In this document: in pieces, positions 12,601 through 22,965 of the stretch
Layout: each line of letters starts with the position of its first letter
Numbering within the stretch: position 1 is the first letter of the stretch
Source of the DNA: Chamaecyparis obtusa
Lineage: Eukaryota; Streptophyta; Pinopsida; Cupressales; Cupressaceae
DNA: 64,000 bases
Assembly: GCA_027943335.1 (NCBI GenBank)
Contig: BSBK01001118.1
Location: 601,501-665,500, forward strand
Direction of reading: 5' to 3'
Translations under genes and position numbers: made by a program
The notes under the pieces: model-generated
Told to the model about the DNA's origin: nothing
The model's database searches: none
What the model saw: only the letters and a program-made list of their open reading frames with translations

Positions 12601-12770
12601 GTTCTGATATTTCAAGAGTTTGTTTCTCGTGGGTTCCTGACTGTGGCAGTTGTGATTCTGGAGTTTGTTTAAGCTGTATTTGTCAGTTTGATTATGGGTT
12701 CCTCTTGATTATATTTTAGACGACATTCGGGAGCTTGCGTTGATTGACAGCAGTGAAGATCATGACTTCA
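9620..12770 (+). pseudogene. Long degenerate ORF of composite element, copy 2
   Basis: It resumes the shared frame at LYDEFDRHADLV (9640) and runs with TAG at 9677, 10871, 11174 and 11390. Two bases are lost near 11440 relative to copy 1; the frame then continues with TAG at 11919, 12111 and 12717. Paired modules are visible: the coiled coil at about 10180-10390 (DRDHLL, DALRRKEEEV, TQLALQ) is echoed at about 11290-11470 (DKDYLR, DALLAKEDEV, TQLAF). TEIGAFYW near 11895 is echoed by TEAGSFNQ near 12240. Copy 1 has roughly 300 bp of additional sequence after the junction. No known domain was recognised. Confidence 0.6.
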
Positions 12771-12812
12771 TTTGGGATCCAGGTGGATTGATTGGTTTAT
12801 TGTTCAGCCATT

Positions 12813-12845
12813 GCTTGGGGACAAGCAATTTCAGGAGGGGCGGAC
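12813..12845 (+). other. Polypurine tract, copy 2
   Basis: GGGGACAAGCAATTTCAGG then AGGGGCGGAC, matching the copy 1 tract, directly before TGTCATGTCCCC at 12846. Confidence 0.75.
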
Positions 12846-14082
12846 TGTCATGTCCCCTTTTTAGTGACATGTTATTTTTCAGTGGATTTGCCTATCAGGG
12901 ACTCTCGTAGGCAGATGGTTTTGGTGAGAGAGTCATCTTGGTGATTATTTGGAGATTGGATGGTCTTATTCGCTCTTGGAGAGATGATTTGGAGCTTATT
13001 TTTTATTATGTGTTATGCGGGGCCCACATGTTATAATTTTAAGTTGAGTTGCACTTTTTATTTTATAAAGTTATTTTATTATAAAAGTGCATTATAATGG
13101 GATTTTATAATGGATGCTTCTAGAAGTTCTTAGTAACTTCTTAGAAAAGTAAATAAATAAAGGGCTTGGGCATTCATTTGGACAGGCTTGATTTGAGGAT
13201 TCTACTACATTTTCATCTTGGAGCATTTGTGGCACCATCTAGGTGTGCAAATTTTCAATTGATCTTTAGGAATGGAAACTCCTAAGGGTTTGCATAACTG
13301 AGGAGGTGAAATATCTTCTGAAGGGTTACACATTGGAAGTGGTATTCAACCATTTCATGCTGGGCATTATTGAGTATTCAGATTTGGACTGAGTCTTGAT
13401 ATATTTCGAAGTCCTCAGACTTTATTGAGGGTTTGGAATTTGGGTTGTCAAAAGACTTGTTTTCATCCATTAATCAAGAGGATTGCATTGGCATTATTTG
13501 AAGACCATTTCAGTAGTTCTGTGGCATTTCCAGCATACTGCAATTTTCATCTTGGACCCACATTTTTGTTCACAACTTCACTTGGAGGCAGCCTTTGGTT
13601 ATGGGTATTTGAGGAATCAATTGCTATTGTCTTGGCAATCATTTCTATACGAATTTGGAGACCTTTTATTGCTGCATTTATTTATTATTGGCATTCATAT
13701 CAGAACAGGGGCGAATTTGAAAAAAATTCAATTTGGCAAGAGGAAGGCTCAAAGTGGAGTGATGTTGATTGCTTCTTCATTCACACTCCTAGGTGCTTCA
13801 TTTCAGGTTCATTTGGCACTTATTTCAATAAGTTTTAATGTTGTTTATGTATGAAATCATGGCTGTCTTTGTACTCAGAAAATTCTGAAACTTGTAGTTG
13901 AAAGTCAAGAGACTAGGCCATTTGATAAATATTCTTGAAATCAGTTTAATGCTTCAATTACACAGAGAGATAAGGCTGCATTCTAATTACGTGATGTTCT
14001 TGAGTTGCATGACAAATGTTTGACGAAATTTCATAGTACAATATTAGTGGTTTTAGTGATCCTATTAGTAAGGGTCATTACA
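12846..14082 (+). mobile_element. Forward LTR, 3' side of copy 2 (1,237 bp, internally deleted)
   Basis: It starts TGTCATGTCCCC and ends GGGTCATTACA. It is collinear with 7100-8875 to CATGACAAATGTTTG near 14025, then jumps to ACGAAATTTCATAG near the end, losing about 450 bp. Both break ends read TGTTTG in the full LTR, so loss by short-repeat recombination is likely. Confidence 0.8.
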
Positions 14083-14083
14083 G

Positions 14084-15730
14084 TGGTATTATAGAATTTC
14101 GTCAAACACTTGGCATGCAATCTGAATTTATACTGCTGTAAGTAAAGACTGAATATGGAAATTGTTGAGCAACAAATCCACTCAACTCAATAATGCAAAT
14201 CAGTGCCAATATATATATATTCATTCAATGAAGATATTGACTCCCTTACAATAGATTGCAACTTTCAGATTTTACAAATTATTTGGCACCTTAGAATCTA
14301 AAATATGCTTGTGAGACACAAGGAATATTGTCAAACACTTCGTGTGCAACCTTCCAGCTTGCTGGTCTAATAATATCAGTCTGATATGTACTTTTAAATG
14401 ACTATAGATAGCTTCCAATGCTTGAGAATCAACACATCAAAACATAAATTATCATCTAGATGCTTAAATGACACTTTGGGCCCTTAACCAATGCATAGAG
14501 ATGGATTTTCAATATTACATATGCACTTACAGCCAAGTGACATTTTGACAAACATTTGTCATGCAACTCAAGAACATCACGTAATTAGAATGCAGCCTTA
14601 TCTCTCTATGCAACTGAAGCATTAAACTGATTTCAAGAATATTTATCAAATGGCCTAGTCTCTTGACTTTCAACTACAAGTTTCAGAATTTTCCGAGTAC
14701 AAAGACAGCCATGATTTCATACATAAACAACATTAAAACTTATTGAAATAAGTGCCAAATGAACTTGAAATGAAGCACCTAGGAGTGTGAATGAAGAAGC
14801 AATCAATATCACTCCACTTTGAGCCTTCCTCTTGCCAAATTGAATTTTTTCTCAAATTCGCCCCTGTTCTGATATGAATGCCAATAATAAATAAATGCAG
14901 CAATAAAAGGTCTCCAAATTCGTATAGAAATGATAGCCAAGACAATTGCAATTGATTCCTCAAATACCCATAACCAAAGGATGCCTCCAAGTGAAGTTAT
15001 GAACAAAAATGTGGGTCCAAGATGAAAATCGCAGTATGCTGGAAATGCCACAAAAATTACTGAAATGGTCTTCAAATAATGCCAATGCAATCCTCTTGAT
15101 TAATGGATGAAAACAAGTCTTTTGACAACCCAAATTCCAAACCCTCAATAAAGTCTGAGGACTTCAAAATATATCAAGACTCAGTCCAAATCTGAATACT
15201 CAATAATGCCCAGCATGAAATGGTTGAATACCACTTCCAATGTGCAACCCTTTAGAAGAGATTTCACCTCCTCAATTATGCAAACCCTTAGGAGTTTCCG
15301 TTCCTAAAGATCAATTGAAAATTTGCAGACCTAGATGGTACCACAAATGCTCATAGAGAAAATATAGTAGAATCATCAAATCAAGTATGTCCAAATGAGA
15401 GGCCAAGCCCTCTATTTATTCACTTTCCTAAGAAGTTACTAAGAACTTCTAGAAGCATCCATTATAAAATCCCATTATAATGCACTTTTTATATTAAAAT
15501 AACTTTATAAAATAAAAAGTGCAACTCAACTTAAAATTATAACATGTGGGCCCCGCATAACACATAATAATAAAAAATAGGCTCCAAATCATCTCTCCAA
15601 GAGCAAATAAGACCATCCAATCTCCAAATAATCACCAAGATGACTCTCTCACCAAAGCCATCCGTCTATGAGAGTCCATGATAGGCAAATCCACAGAAAA
15701 ATAACATGTCACTGAAAAGGGGACATGACA
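14084..15730 (-). mobile_element. Inverted LTR of the same family (1,647 bp)
   Basis: It is the reverse complement of the 7100-8875 LTR, ending GGGGACATGACA at 15730. It lacks only the last ~50 bp of the LTR. The join to the forward LTR lies at TGGTAT, shared by the primer-binding site expected after the forward LTR and by the reverse LTR sequence TGGTATTATAGAATTTCG. Confidence 0.85.
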
Positions 15731-15735
15731 TTAGC
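15731..15735. repeat. Target-site duplication TTAGC, right copy
   Basis: Identical to 2527-2531. Rejoining the flanks gives CTCCTTAGCCAAGAGAGAG, which resembles the undisturbed copia sequence CCCTAGCTAAGAGGGAG at about 17326. Confidence 0.75.
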
Positions 15736-16290
15736 CAAGAGAGAGTGTTGATTTTAGCGTCAGGAGGATAAACCAGAAGTTATCAAGAAGGATTCCTCCC
15801 TAGCTAAGGAGTGTTTAATTTAGCTTCGGGAGGATCACAATAATAATTCAAGTTGGTGGATCACAATAAGAGATAAGTATTTCTACCCTTGAATAATGTT
15901 TATAAATTTTGAGTCATTAATTCATGCCATAAGATCAGGGTAGTCAACTTTTATACTTCTATAATTGATATTTCCCTTCGGTACAGTCTAGTTTAATGAA
16001 CTAATTGTAATATTTTTGAAGTGCTTTGGAGACAAATCTAGAAAAAGAGATTATATTCAAGGGAGAAAGAACTTAATACTTGCAGTTATGGAATTGAGTT
16101 GAAAGTTGATATTAGATTCAGAGGGAGTTTGACAATGTCAAGATGGAGCATGAACTTGACCTTCAGAGAGAGCAACTAGAGGATTTGCATCTTTGAACAT
16201 CCAAGGATCCTGATTCAGAGGGAGTAGACCATGTCAAGATGGGTTCCTTAGTGATCAACAGTTAGAGGACTGCGATTCATAGGATGGAGT
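15736..16290 (+). mobile_element. Copia LTR/3' region remnant
   Basis: CAAGAGAGAGTGTTGA resembles a copia polypurine tract. The following ~290 bp lack coding potential and may be an LTR fragment. From about 16060 the text (TTCAGAGGGAG, GATCAACAGTTAGAGGACTG) resembles 1860-2090 and leads into the RNase H end of a second copia copy. Exact borders are not clear. Confidence 0.45.
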
Positions 16291-16482
16291 TTGAGCATCA
16301 GTGATCCATTATTTTTGTATCTTATGGAGATTCCTTATCACTATGTAAGAGACATGGTAGGAAGGAATGTGATCCAACTGGAGTATATTAATACAAGAAA
16401 TCAAAGAACAAATATTCTTACCGAACCACTTGCCAAGGTGAAAGTTGATCACTTCGGGAAGAATATTGGTATGGAATTTTGA
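16291..16482 (+). pseudogene. Copia polyprotein C-terminus (end of RNase H)
   Basis: The frame reads YHYVRDMVGRNVIQLEYI, then QRTNILTEPLAKVKVDHF and ends GMEF. This matches the typical end of Ty1-copia RNase H (H-x-RD-x-V, then an ILTKPL-like motif). Only the last ~60 residues remain; the upstream pol is gone. Confidence 0.75.
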
Positions 16483-16737
16483 GTTGTACTAATATAATAA
16501 AGATGTTTAATGTGTAAACTTCTTTTGTCAAATGTGTGACTTTATGGGCTCATCCATCCTGTGTACATTTCTGAGAGGTGACGATTTCTTAGACAATGAA
16601 CACTTGTATTTGATGTTACAAGGTGACGATCTTGTAATGAAGATTTGTTATGGTAGACTTTTGATATGTCTGTGCACATACCATAATAGGGTTATATGTT
16701 AGGGGAATGTGATGTTCTCAAATTACTATATCCTTGT

Positions 16738-17310
16738 ATCACGATCTGAGGTGATATGAAAATTAGGTATCATGATCTAAGGTGATGTGAAAACTAGGTA
16801 TCATGATCTAAGATGATTCCTCATATTATGATCTAAGGTACTATGTAAAATCAGGTTATCACGTGTTAGGTGATTCCTCATATCACATGTTAGGTGATAT
16901 GTAAAACTACGTATCACGTGTTAGGTGATTCCTCATATCATATGTTAGGTGATATGTAAAATTGGGTATCATGTGTCAGGTGATTTCTCATATCACATGT
17001 TATATGATATGTAAAATTGGGTATCACGTGTCAGGTGATTCTCATATCACATGTTAGGTGATATGTAAAACTGGGTATCACGTTCAGGTGATTCCTCATA
17101 TCACATGTTAGGTGATATGTAAAATTGGGTATCACGTGTCAGGTGATTCTTCATATCACACATTAGGTGATATATATAAAAATGGGTATCACGTGTTAGG
17201 TGATTCCTCATCTCATGAGTTATGTGATACTTATCATCACGTGTTATGTGATATCTGCCTTCACTAGATATGTGAGAATTCTTATCACAAGAAATGTGAT
17301 ATATGATTTT
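16738..17310 (+). repeat. Minisatellite, ~54-bp period, made of small palindromes
   Basis: The unit alternates TATCACGTGTCAGGTGATT and CATATCACATGTTAGGTGAT, then ATGTAAAA. Units recur at roughly 16877, 16929, 16984, 17038, 17092, 17146 and 17207, with more diverged ones on both sides. Each half unit holds ATCAC...GTGAT (up to ATATCAC...GTGATAT), so about 20 small hairpins are possible. Many contain CACGTG. It sits between copia pol and the polypurine tract at about 17330. Confidence 0.85.
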
Positions 17311-17325
17311 ATCTTCCCTAGCTAA

Positions 17326-17345
17326 GAGGGAGTGTTGATGTATGT
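17326..17345 (+). other. Copia polypurine tract and probable 3' LTR start
   Basis: CTAGCTAAGAGGGAGTGTTG is followed by ATGTATGTAGCATCGG. Position after pol and the array fits the copia 3' LTR border. The LTR right end was not determined. Confidence 0.5.
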
Positions 17346-17397
17346 AGCATCGGTCAGATAAATAAAACCAATTATAAAATTATTATGAGAATTGATT

Positions 17398-17398
<1 letters not shown>

Positions 17399-17432
<34 letters not shown>
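17399..17432. repeat. (TA)n microsatellite
   Basis: An uninterrupted TA run within the presumed copia LTR. Confidence 0.9.
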
Positions 17433-17434
<2 letters not shown>

Positions 17435-17623
17435 GTTAATCATTTATTTATTCTTATAATGATTATATAGTTAAATTAATAAATCAGATTAATGAATAGA
17501 CATGTCCTATGAAGGGACATGTCTCTTCTTTTCTTTATCATGTATATATTCAAGAGATCGATACATTTGGAACACACATAATTTAATGGCAGTGCTATTA
17601 CATTTGCAGCGATCTCAAACTGA

Positions 17624-17755
17624 ACATTAATATTAATGTTTATCAGGTTGATACCGATTCAATACAAATTACGATCAATACTAATGTTATCGGGTTGATA
17701 CTGAGTCCAATACCAATTACGATTCAATACTAAGTTTATCGGGTTGATTCAATCT
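17624..17755 (+). repeat. Short tandem repeat, ~50 bp, about three units
   Basis: Units share TTATCGGGTTGATAC and CCAATACCAATTACGATTCA with substitutions. Confidence 0.7.
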
Positions 17756-18173
17756 AAAAGAAAATCGTGTATATATATATATATTTGTCTCTTTAATCTG
17801 ATTGATGATATATGCTTTAGTATGATGAATTTCTCTAATTGATATATGCATTAGTAATATGAATTTATCTGATCGTGGCTATATGCAACAGCATAGTGTG
17901 TAAATATAGTAAGCCAACGGCCAGTCTCCACCCAAAAAATATGAGCTGTCCTTAAAAATTAGAAAACTGTCTCTGACCATCTGAAATTGCTCATAATGCA
18001 TAACAGGCCATCTCTCGGGATCCTCCTAAAAAGTAGTAGATTGCCTTTGAACATCCAAAATGGCTCATACTTCTGCCAGGGTCTACAAGCTTCAGGTGGT
18101 CAACAGGCGAACAGCTAGTCTCCCCCTACAAATAGGTTCCTAAAAAATAGAAGACTGGTTCTGAGCTCTTGAG

Positions 18174-18383
18174 ATGCCTCCAAGACCTCCCCAAAAGGCC
18201 ACAAGACTCCTGAATGGGTTCCTAATCCACTGTATTAGCTTACGGGAACACGACGATAAGCTAATCCTGCTAGTTGGTACTAACACTAAGGAAGGCGTGA
18301 AAATGGGGACATTGGACAAATCATACCTTGCTGTTGGAAACCTTTGGGACAGGAAAAAACCTGATTTGTTGTCGCTGCAATAG
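18174..18383 (+). other. Short ORF with exon-like sequence, unidentified
   Basis: A 69-codon frame reads HCISLREHDDKLILLVGTN and LAVGNLWDRKKPDLLSLQ before TAG. The mix of charged and hydrophobic residues looks more like real protein than its surroundings, but I cannot name a family, and no clear splice acceptor or flanking exons were seen. It could be an old exon, a transposon remnant or chance. Confidence 0.25.
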
Positions 18384-19868
18384 TTTTTTGAATGACCTAT
18401 GTGGCTGCCATCTTGTGTTTCAGACCTGCAATCAATTGTTTTTAGAGCTATCTTCGTCAAAGTGCAAAGAGCGTTTTCTGAGTATGCCTAAATCAAATAT
18501 GTAAAACATTTTGCTAAATTTGGTTACTTATTTTTTCCTCATATTTTGAAGTTACAGCTCTGCAGTAAAATCTGAAATTCATCGCTGTATGAGGCTATTT
18601 CACAATTGCACTTATTAATGACATTTCTAGTTGATAAAATTTTTCTGGGTATTTAATGAATTGAGTTTTGAAGCTGTCTTAAGTATACTCAGAAATCAGA
18701 AATCAAACAAAAAACATTATAGTTTGTAGTTTATGTTGTTCCAGCGTTAGGGTGGGACACTACAACTACATCCATTGACCTACTATCTTTTTCCTTGGCC
18801 GGTATGTTTTTGCTGTTAAGAAGTTCATTTTGTCTTTAGTTCTATTTCAGTTTCTGTGTACATTACTTGTCAGTGTTGGTATGTCTATACAATTTTGGGT
18901 TATAGAGGATGTTGCTACTTGATGGTGAAGGACTATAAGAAGTAGAGGCTTGAATGAGTTCTTGTTTTCGGTTATTTTTACAAAAATGAGCACTTAAAGA
19001 ATATCAAGATATTCATTAATAAAATAAGCAGTTGTCATGTCTTCTTCTCAAGTGTAAGTTCGTTAATGACCCTTAGCCTATTTTCTATAATTTTTGTTGA
19101 AGGTTAATGGGATGGTAAAAATGAAAAAAATAATTAAATATTTAAATAATTTGCTGAGAAGTAAAAACTAAAATGCGGCTTACCTTTAATATTTTGAAAA
19201 AGGTGTTTTAAGTGATTAATTTAACCATTGGTAGACCCATGGTGCAAAAAGGTGATTAAAAAGGACATTAGTTAATATTTTTATAACTTAGAGAATATTT
19301 TTCAAAATAGAAAGGAAATTCAAAATCAAGTTATAAAAAGGGGAGGAATATCTTGAAATTGCTGCTTCGTGTTTTCTCAAACAATTTCAGTTTTTCAGGA
19401 ATGAAAATGCATTCTTTTTTTCTTCTCAAGGTTAAAAATCTCTAGATCTGTAAAGCTTCCTACTACGAAAACACTCCTTGTTTTCAGTGCATCGCCATTC
19501 AGAACTCGTAGAGATCTTCAACTAATAAGTTTTTGGTATGCAGATTTATTTCTTGGTGTGAGATTTTAGTGTTTGCCTTTAGTATTGTTTCAGTTTCTGG
19601 ATTTTGGAGGTTTAAAGATACTATTGAGATTCTTAGTATGTGAGGTTTTTTAGTGTTTCAAATTGGTGTTGTGAGTTAATGTTCTTTGTTCCAATGGGTT
19701 TTTCTAAAATAATGGTGAAGAAATTCCAATATTATATGAAGTTAATGGTTCAGTAATTTTTCAAAATATATATAATATTTTCAAAGCTATCTCAGTGATA
19801 AATTTTAATCTAACCAGTGAGCATCCATACAAATTTATTTTGGCCTATTGTATTTGAAATCTTTTTAA
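18384..19868. other. Non-coding, nothing recognised
   Basis: AT-rich sequence without long open frames, LTR borders or repeats that I could identify. Confidence 0.4.
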
Positions 19869-19873
19869 AAGTT

Positions 19874-21316
19874 TGTCATGTCCCCCATTTGAAATGGCCA
19901 TTAAGGAATTATTTTGCGCTGGATGGTTGAAGCGACTGGCAATAATCATTGGTTACTAGGAAATGACCATTGAGGAATTATTTTGAGTACGGCATATATT
20001 TGAAAGCATAATGATAAGTATTACTCATCCATATTACTGATCCACAGTCTAGATGAATCAATTAGCAGTTTGGAGGACTTAGTCAAGCTACAACAAAAGA
20101 CTGGTTGGGATCGAGTATAGAGATGAGATGTGCAGCGATCATTGATGACTCAACAATCATCGATTATTAAAGTAATTAGTCATGCCCACCGTGAATAACA
20201 ACCAGTTGACATTCAAGGAAGTCAATTAACCAAGGAACATATCATATCATCGGCTCCCAATCAAACAGTGCTATTTAGAAGAATCAGCGATTACATCTGG
20301 CAAGTATCTAAGGGAGATGAGAATAAACAACGGTGATTACAACATATTAGTTATGATATCGGTTCAATACACTAGCATGTTAACGTTATGGAGAGGCACA
20401 TTTTTAATCAGGCATCATTTATGAAATGAATTAGGGGAATGGTGCTTAATTAAGTCTAATCTTTGTTATGAAGGGATCAATATAGAAGGGAGGTGACTAC
20501 TCAAACCTCAAGGGTTGCCACCTTTTGGATTTAAGGTATATAAGAACAAGTCTCAAACAAATTCGTTCAGCATTAGGAAAAGATGAGGATTATTTAATGA
20601 TTGATACTCATCAAAGAATCAGAGATATAAAATATATCTGATACTCTTCACAAGGAAGAGATGAGAAAGGAAATGAATCTTTTATATTGCTGGTAAGCGT
20701 TGGGTGACAACAAATTATTCTGTAATTTATCTATGAGTTAAATATTGATTCACAAAATATTATATCTGAATTCTACTAGGGATAAGGAATCTTAATATGA
20801 TCTAATATATATATTTCTGTAATACATGAGATATTAATATATGTATACCTATTCCTTAATCACTTGCAATAGCCCTTAAGAGGATAGGTTGGTTTTGTCA
20901 GGGAGAGGCAGAGTAATTCTTCACAAGGTAGGTGAATCCCAAGATGGGCTAAGGACATGTATTTCCAATGCCTTGAAGGAAAATTCCTGAGATGGGTATG
21001 AATAGGTGTTCCGGAAACCTAGAACGAATCTGCTTGTAGACGGTTTTTAAGTGCCCTGAGGGCAAGTAATTCCCCATCCTTCTTAAGGTTGATATTTATG
21101 AGAGAAGTAAGGAATTAGGGCTTATTTAGGTTGACTGTCAAATATTACGAGTCAATTGTTTCTGCATACTGATGTATGTTAATTATTGGAGAATTGGCAG
21201 TTTCCTAGCAAGGAACATTACAGAGAGTAAGTTAAATTCCCCTTTCCAAGCACAAGCCAAACCCTAGTTGGGAATTTTAGGGTAAATCAAGTAAAGTCGT
21301 AATTGGGGACATTACA
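19874..21316 (+). mobile_element. Solo LTR (1,443 bp) with TSD AAGTT
   Basis: It starts TGTCATGTCCCCC and ends GGGGACATTACA. AAGTT occurs at 19869-19873 and again at 21317-21321. No polypurine tract or primer-binding site adjoins it, so it is a solo LTR. A segment near 20890-21110 (AGGGAGAGGCAGAGTAATTC, then TTCTTAAGGTTGATATTTA) is related to parts of the LTRs at 35454-36933 and 36934-37871. Orientation follows those LTRs. Confidence 0.85.
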
Positions 21317-21321
21317 AAGTT

Positions 21322-22965
21322 GCTGCATGCTTTCCAATAATAACATTATGTTTCACTTGATTTTCAATTTTTTAAAGAGAATGTATGAATCTATGGTGGG
21401 CTTCGCCAACTGCAGCTCGCAATGAATAAAGAAATTACTATTTGTTGTCATTTTCCCTTAATGCTACCTCAAGGTAGACAAATTCTAACACCCCTTTTTC
21501 TTGGTTTACCAATCACAGCTATTAGAAAGTTGATAATGATTTAATTTGAGTGTCACAAGTCAATAGGGAGTGCAGAAAGAATTAAGTCTGTTGTTTCTAT
21601 CCACATTAACAAAGCAATACTGAAGATTGAAGCAGTTTGTACTATAATTGCTAACCATACAACATCAAGTGCAGTATTTTAAAGGGTTTGTAACTTTGTA
21701 CCACCTTATTGCGGATCATACTTTCTCTAGTAGAGGCTACACCAGCTATGCGTTAATTTCTTAGCTTGAAAGGGGTAATAAATTGATTAGTATTTGTTTT
21801 TTGAGTCCTCCATCTCAGCTTGCAATAGCATAAGCTCCTCTTATGCTGTTGGGGAAGGTTTATGCATTATCCAAAATGAGCCATGACAGTTCTCATCATT
21901 ATTTGGGTTGTTATTAGCTATTGTCAAAAATTACAACAATGATATATGAAAATTCCATCATACTTTATCATGAGGTTTCATCTTCCTATTTCGGGTAATT
22001 ATCAGGGTAACAAGGATATGCGTCTTTGACATCCTGGGACATATCTTCAATATCAAAGATGTGGTTGGAGACATCCTGCTTGCGCGGTCTCTAACTTTAC
22101 ACTATGATAAACCAGAGGCCACACTACCTTCTATTTATCTTATTTCAATGCAAAGCTATAATTTTGAAAGTGAAACTTTACAATGCCGTAAGTGTTTCCT
22201 GATTACAATGTGAACGCACAATACTATCAACATAATTTAATTGTATTGACTTTATGAATGAAATACACAGACAATAGAGAATTTCTTGGTACTTGAGCCA
22301 GCTCTTTGCCATGGACGTTAGCGCGACGTGCAGACTGTACTCAGTGCATTGTCATCTTGTATGAATAGAAAATGAGGCTCTCACAAAAAGTGATAATTTA
22401 AACCCTGCATGAATATCAAGGAACAACAGTGTGCAATGTGACAAAATGAAGTATTCTAGCAACTTTATATTAAGACAAAAGAACCAAATGCACAATGGAA
22501 GAAAGGGAGAAGAAATCACTTTAGAGATCAAATGCCCACGGAAGCTTCTACTGAGAGTATTTCTTCAAGAACCTGCACACAAAAGACAAAGAAAAGGTTG
22601 GAGTGGCTGTTTAGGGGCTTTCCACAGTCAAAACCTTGTTAGAGAAGCTGTCATCCTTCTTCCCACACAAATACATAGAAGCCGTCTTTCATCAGATATA
22701 TATGCTTCTATCAAAAGGCAACACAAGAAGCAATTCATTTTTAGAAGTGATGGTCATCCTTTCGCCTATCAGACAAATACATAGCAGCAATTTTTTATCT
22801 TCAAAAAGGACTACGTAGGGGAGAGAAGAAACAACCATTCCCTATTTTCTCATCCTATAGCATAGACCAGGCTGGTCACCAGTTAATCGAGCTTTCTTTA
22901 CCATATCAATGTCTGATATGTGGTGAAGGGATGACACAAATTTCTCATGTTATATAAAAATTTGA
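21322..22965. other. Non-coding, nothing recognised
   Basis: Frames at 22431-22784 and 22636-22818 are short and show no domain. AAATACATAGAAGC near 22670 and AAATACATAGCAGC near 22778 form a weak local repeat. Confidence 0.4.

Larger units (their letters stand above)
2532..15730. mobile_element. Composite non-autonomous LTR element (LARD-like), tandem plus inverted LTR
   Basis: The block consists of a reverse LTR end (2532-2810), a forward LTR end (2806-3072), internal domain 1 (3073-7099), a forward LTR (7100-8875), internal domain 2 (8876-12845), a forward LTR (12846-14082) and a reverse LTR (14084-15730). No protease, reverse transcriptase, RNase H or integrase could be recognised, so it would need helper proteins. 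The outermost termini are TGTAATGACC and GGACATGACA, and TTAGC flanks both. The duplication implies integration as one unit, or rearrangement inside an integrated element. LARD is the closest named class; the inverted ends are not typical of it. Confidence 0.75.

Noticed and set aside
13425..13838. 137-codon open frame inside the LTR, with partial counterparts at 7840-8097 and 14733-14990 (minus)
   Set aside because: The open frame is kept among LTR copies mainly because the copies are closely related. Overlapping second frames are also open, upstream parts are frameshifted, and no domain is visible.
16738..17310. CRISPR-like array
   Set aside because: Units are contiguous and degenerate without unique spacers, and the sequence is a plant nuclear retroelement tail.
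22431..22818. Two overlapping + strand ORFs
   Set aside because: Low-complexity, mutually overlapping frames without domain or splice signals.
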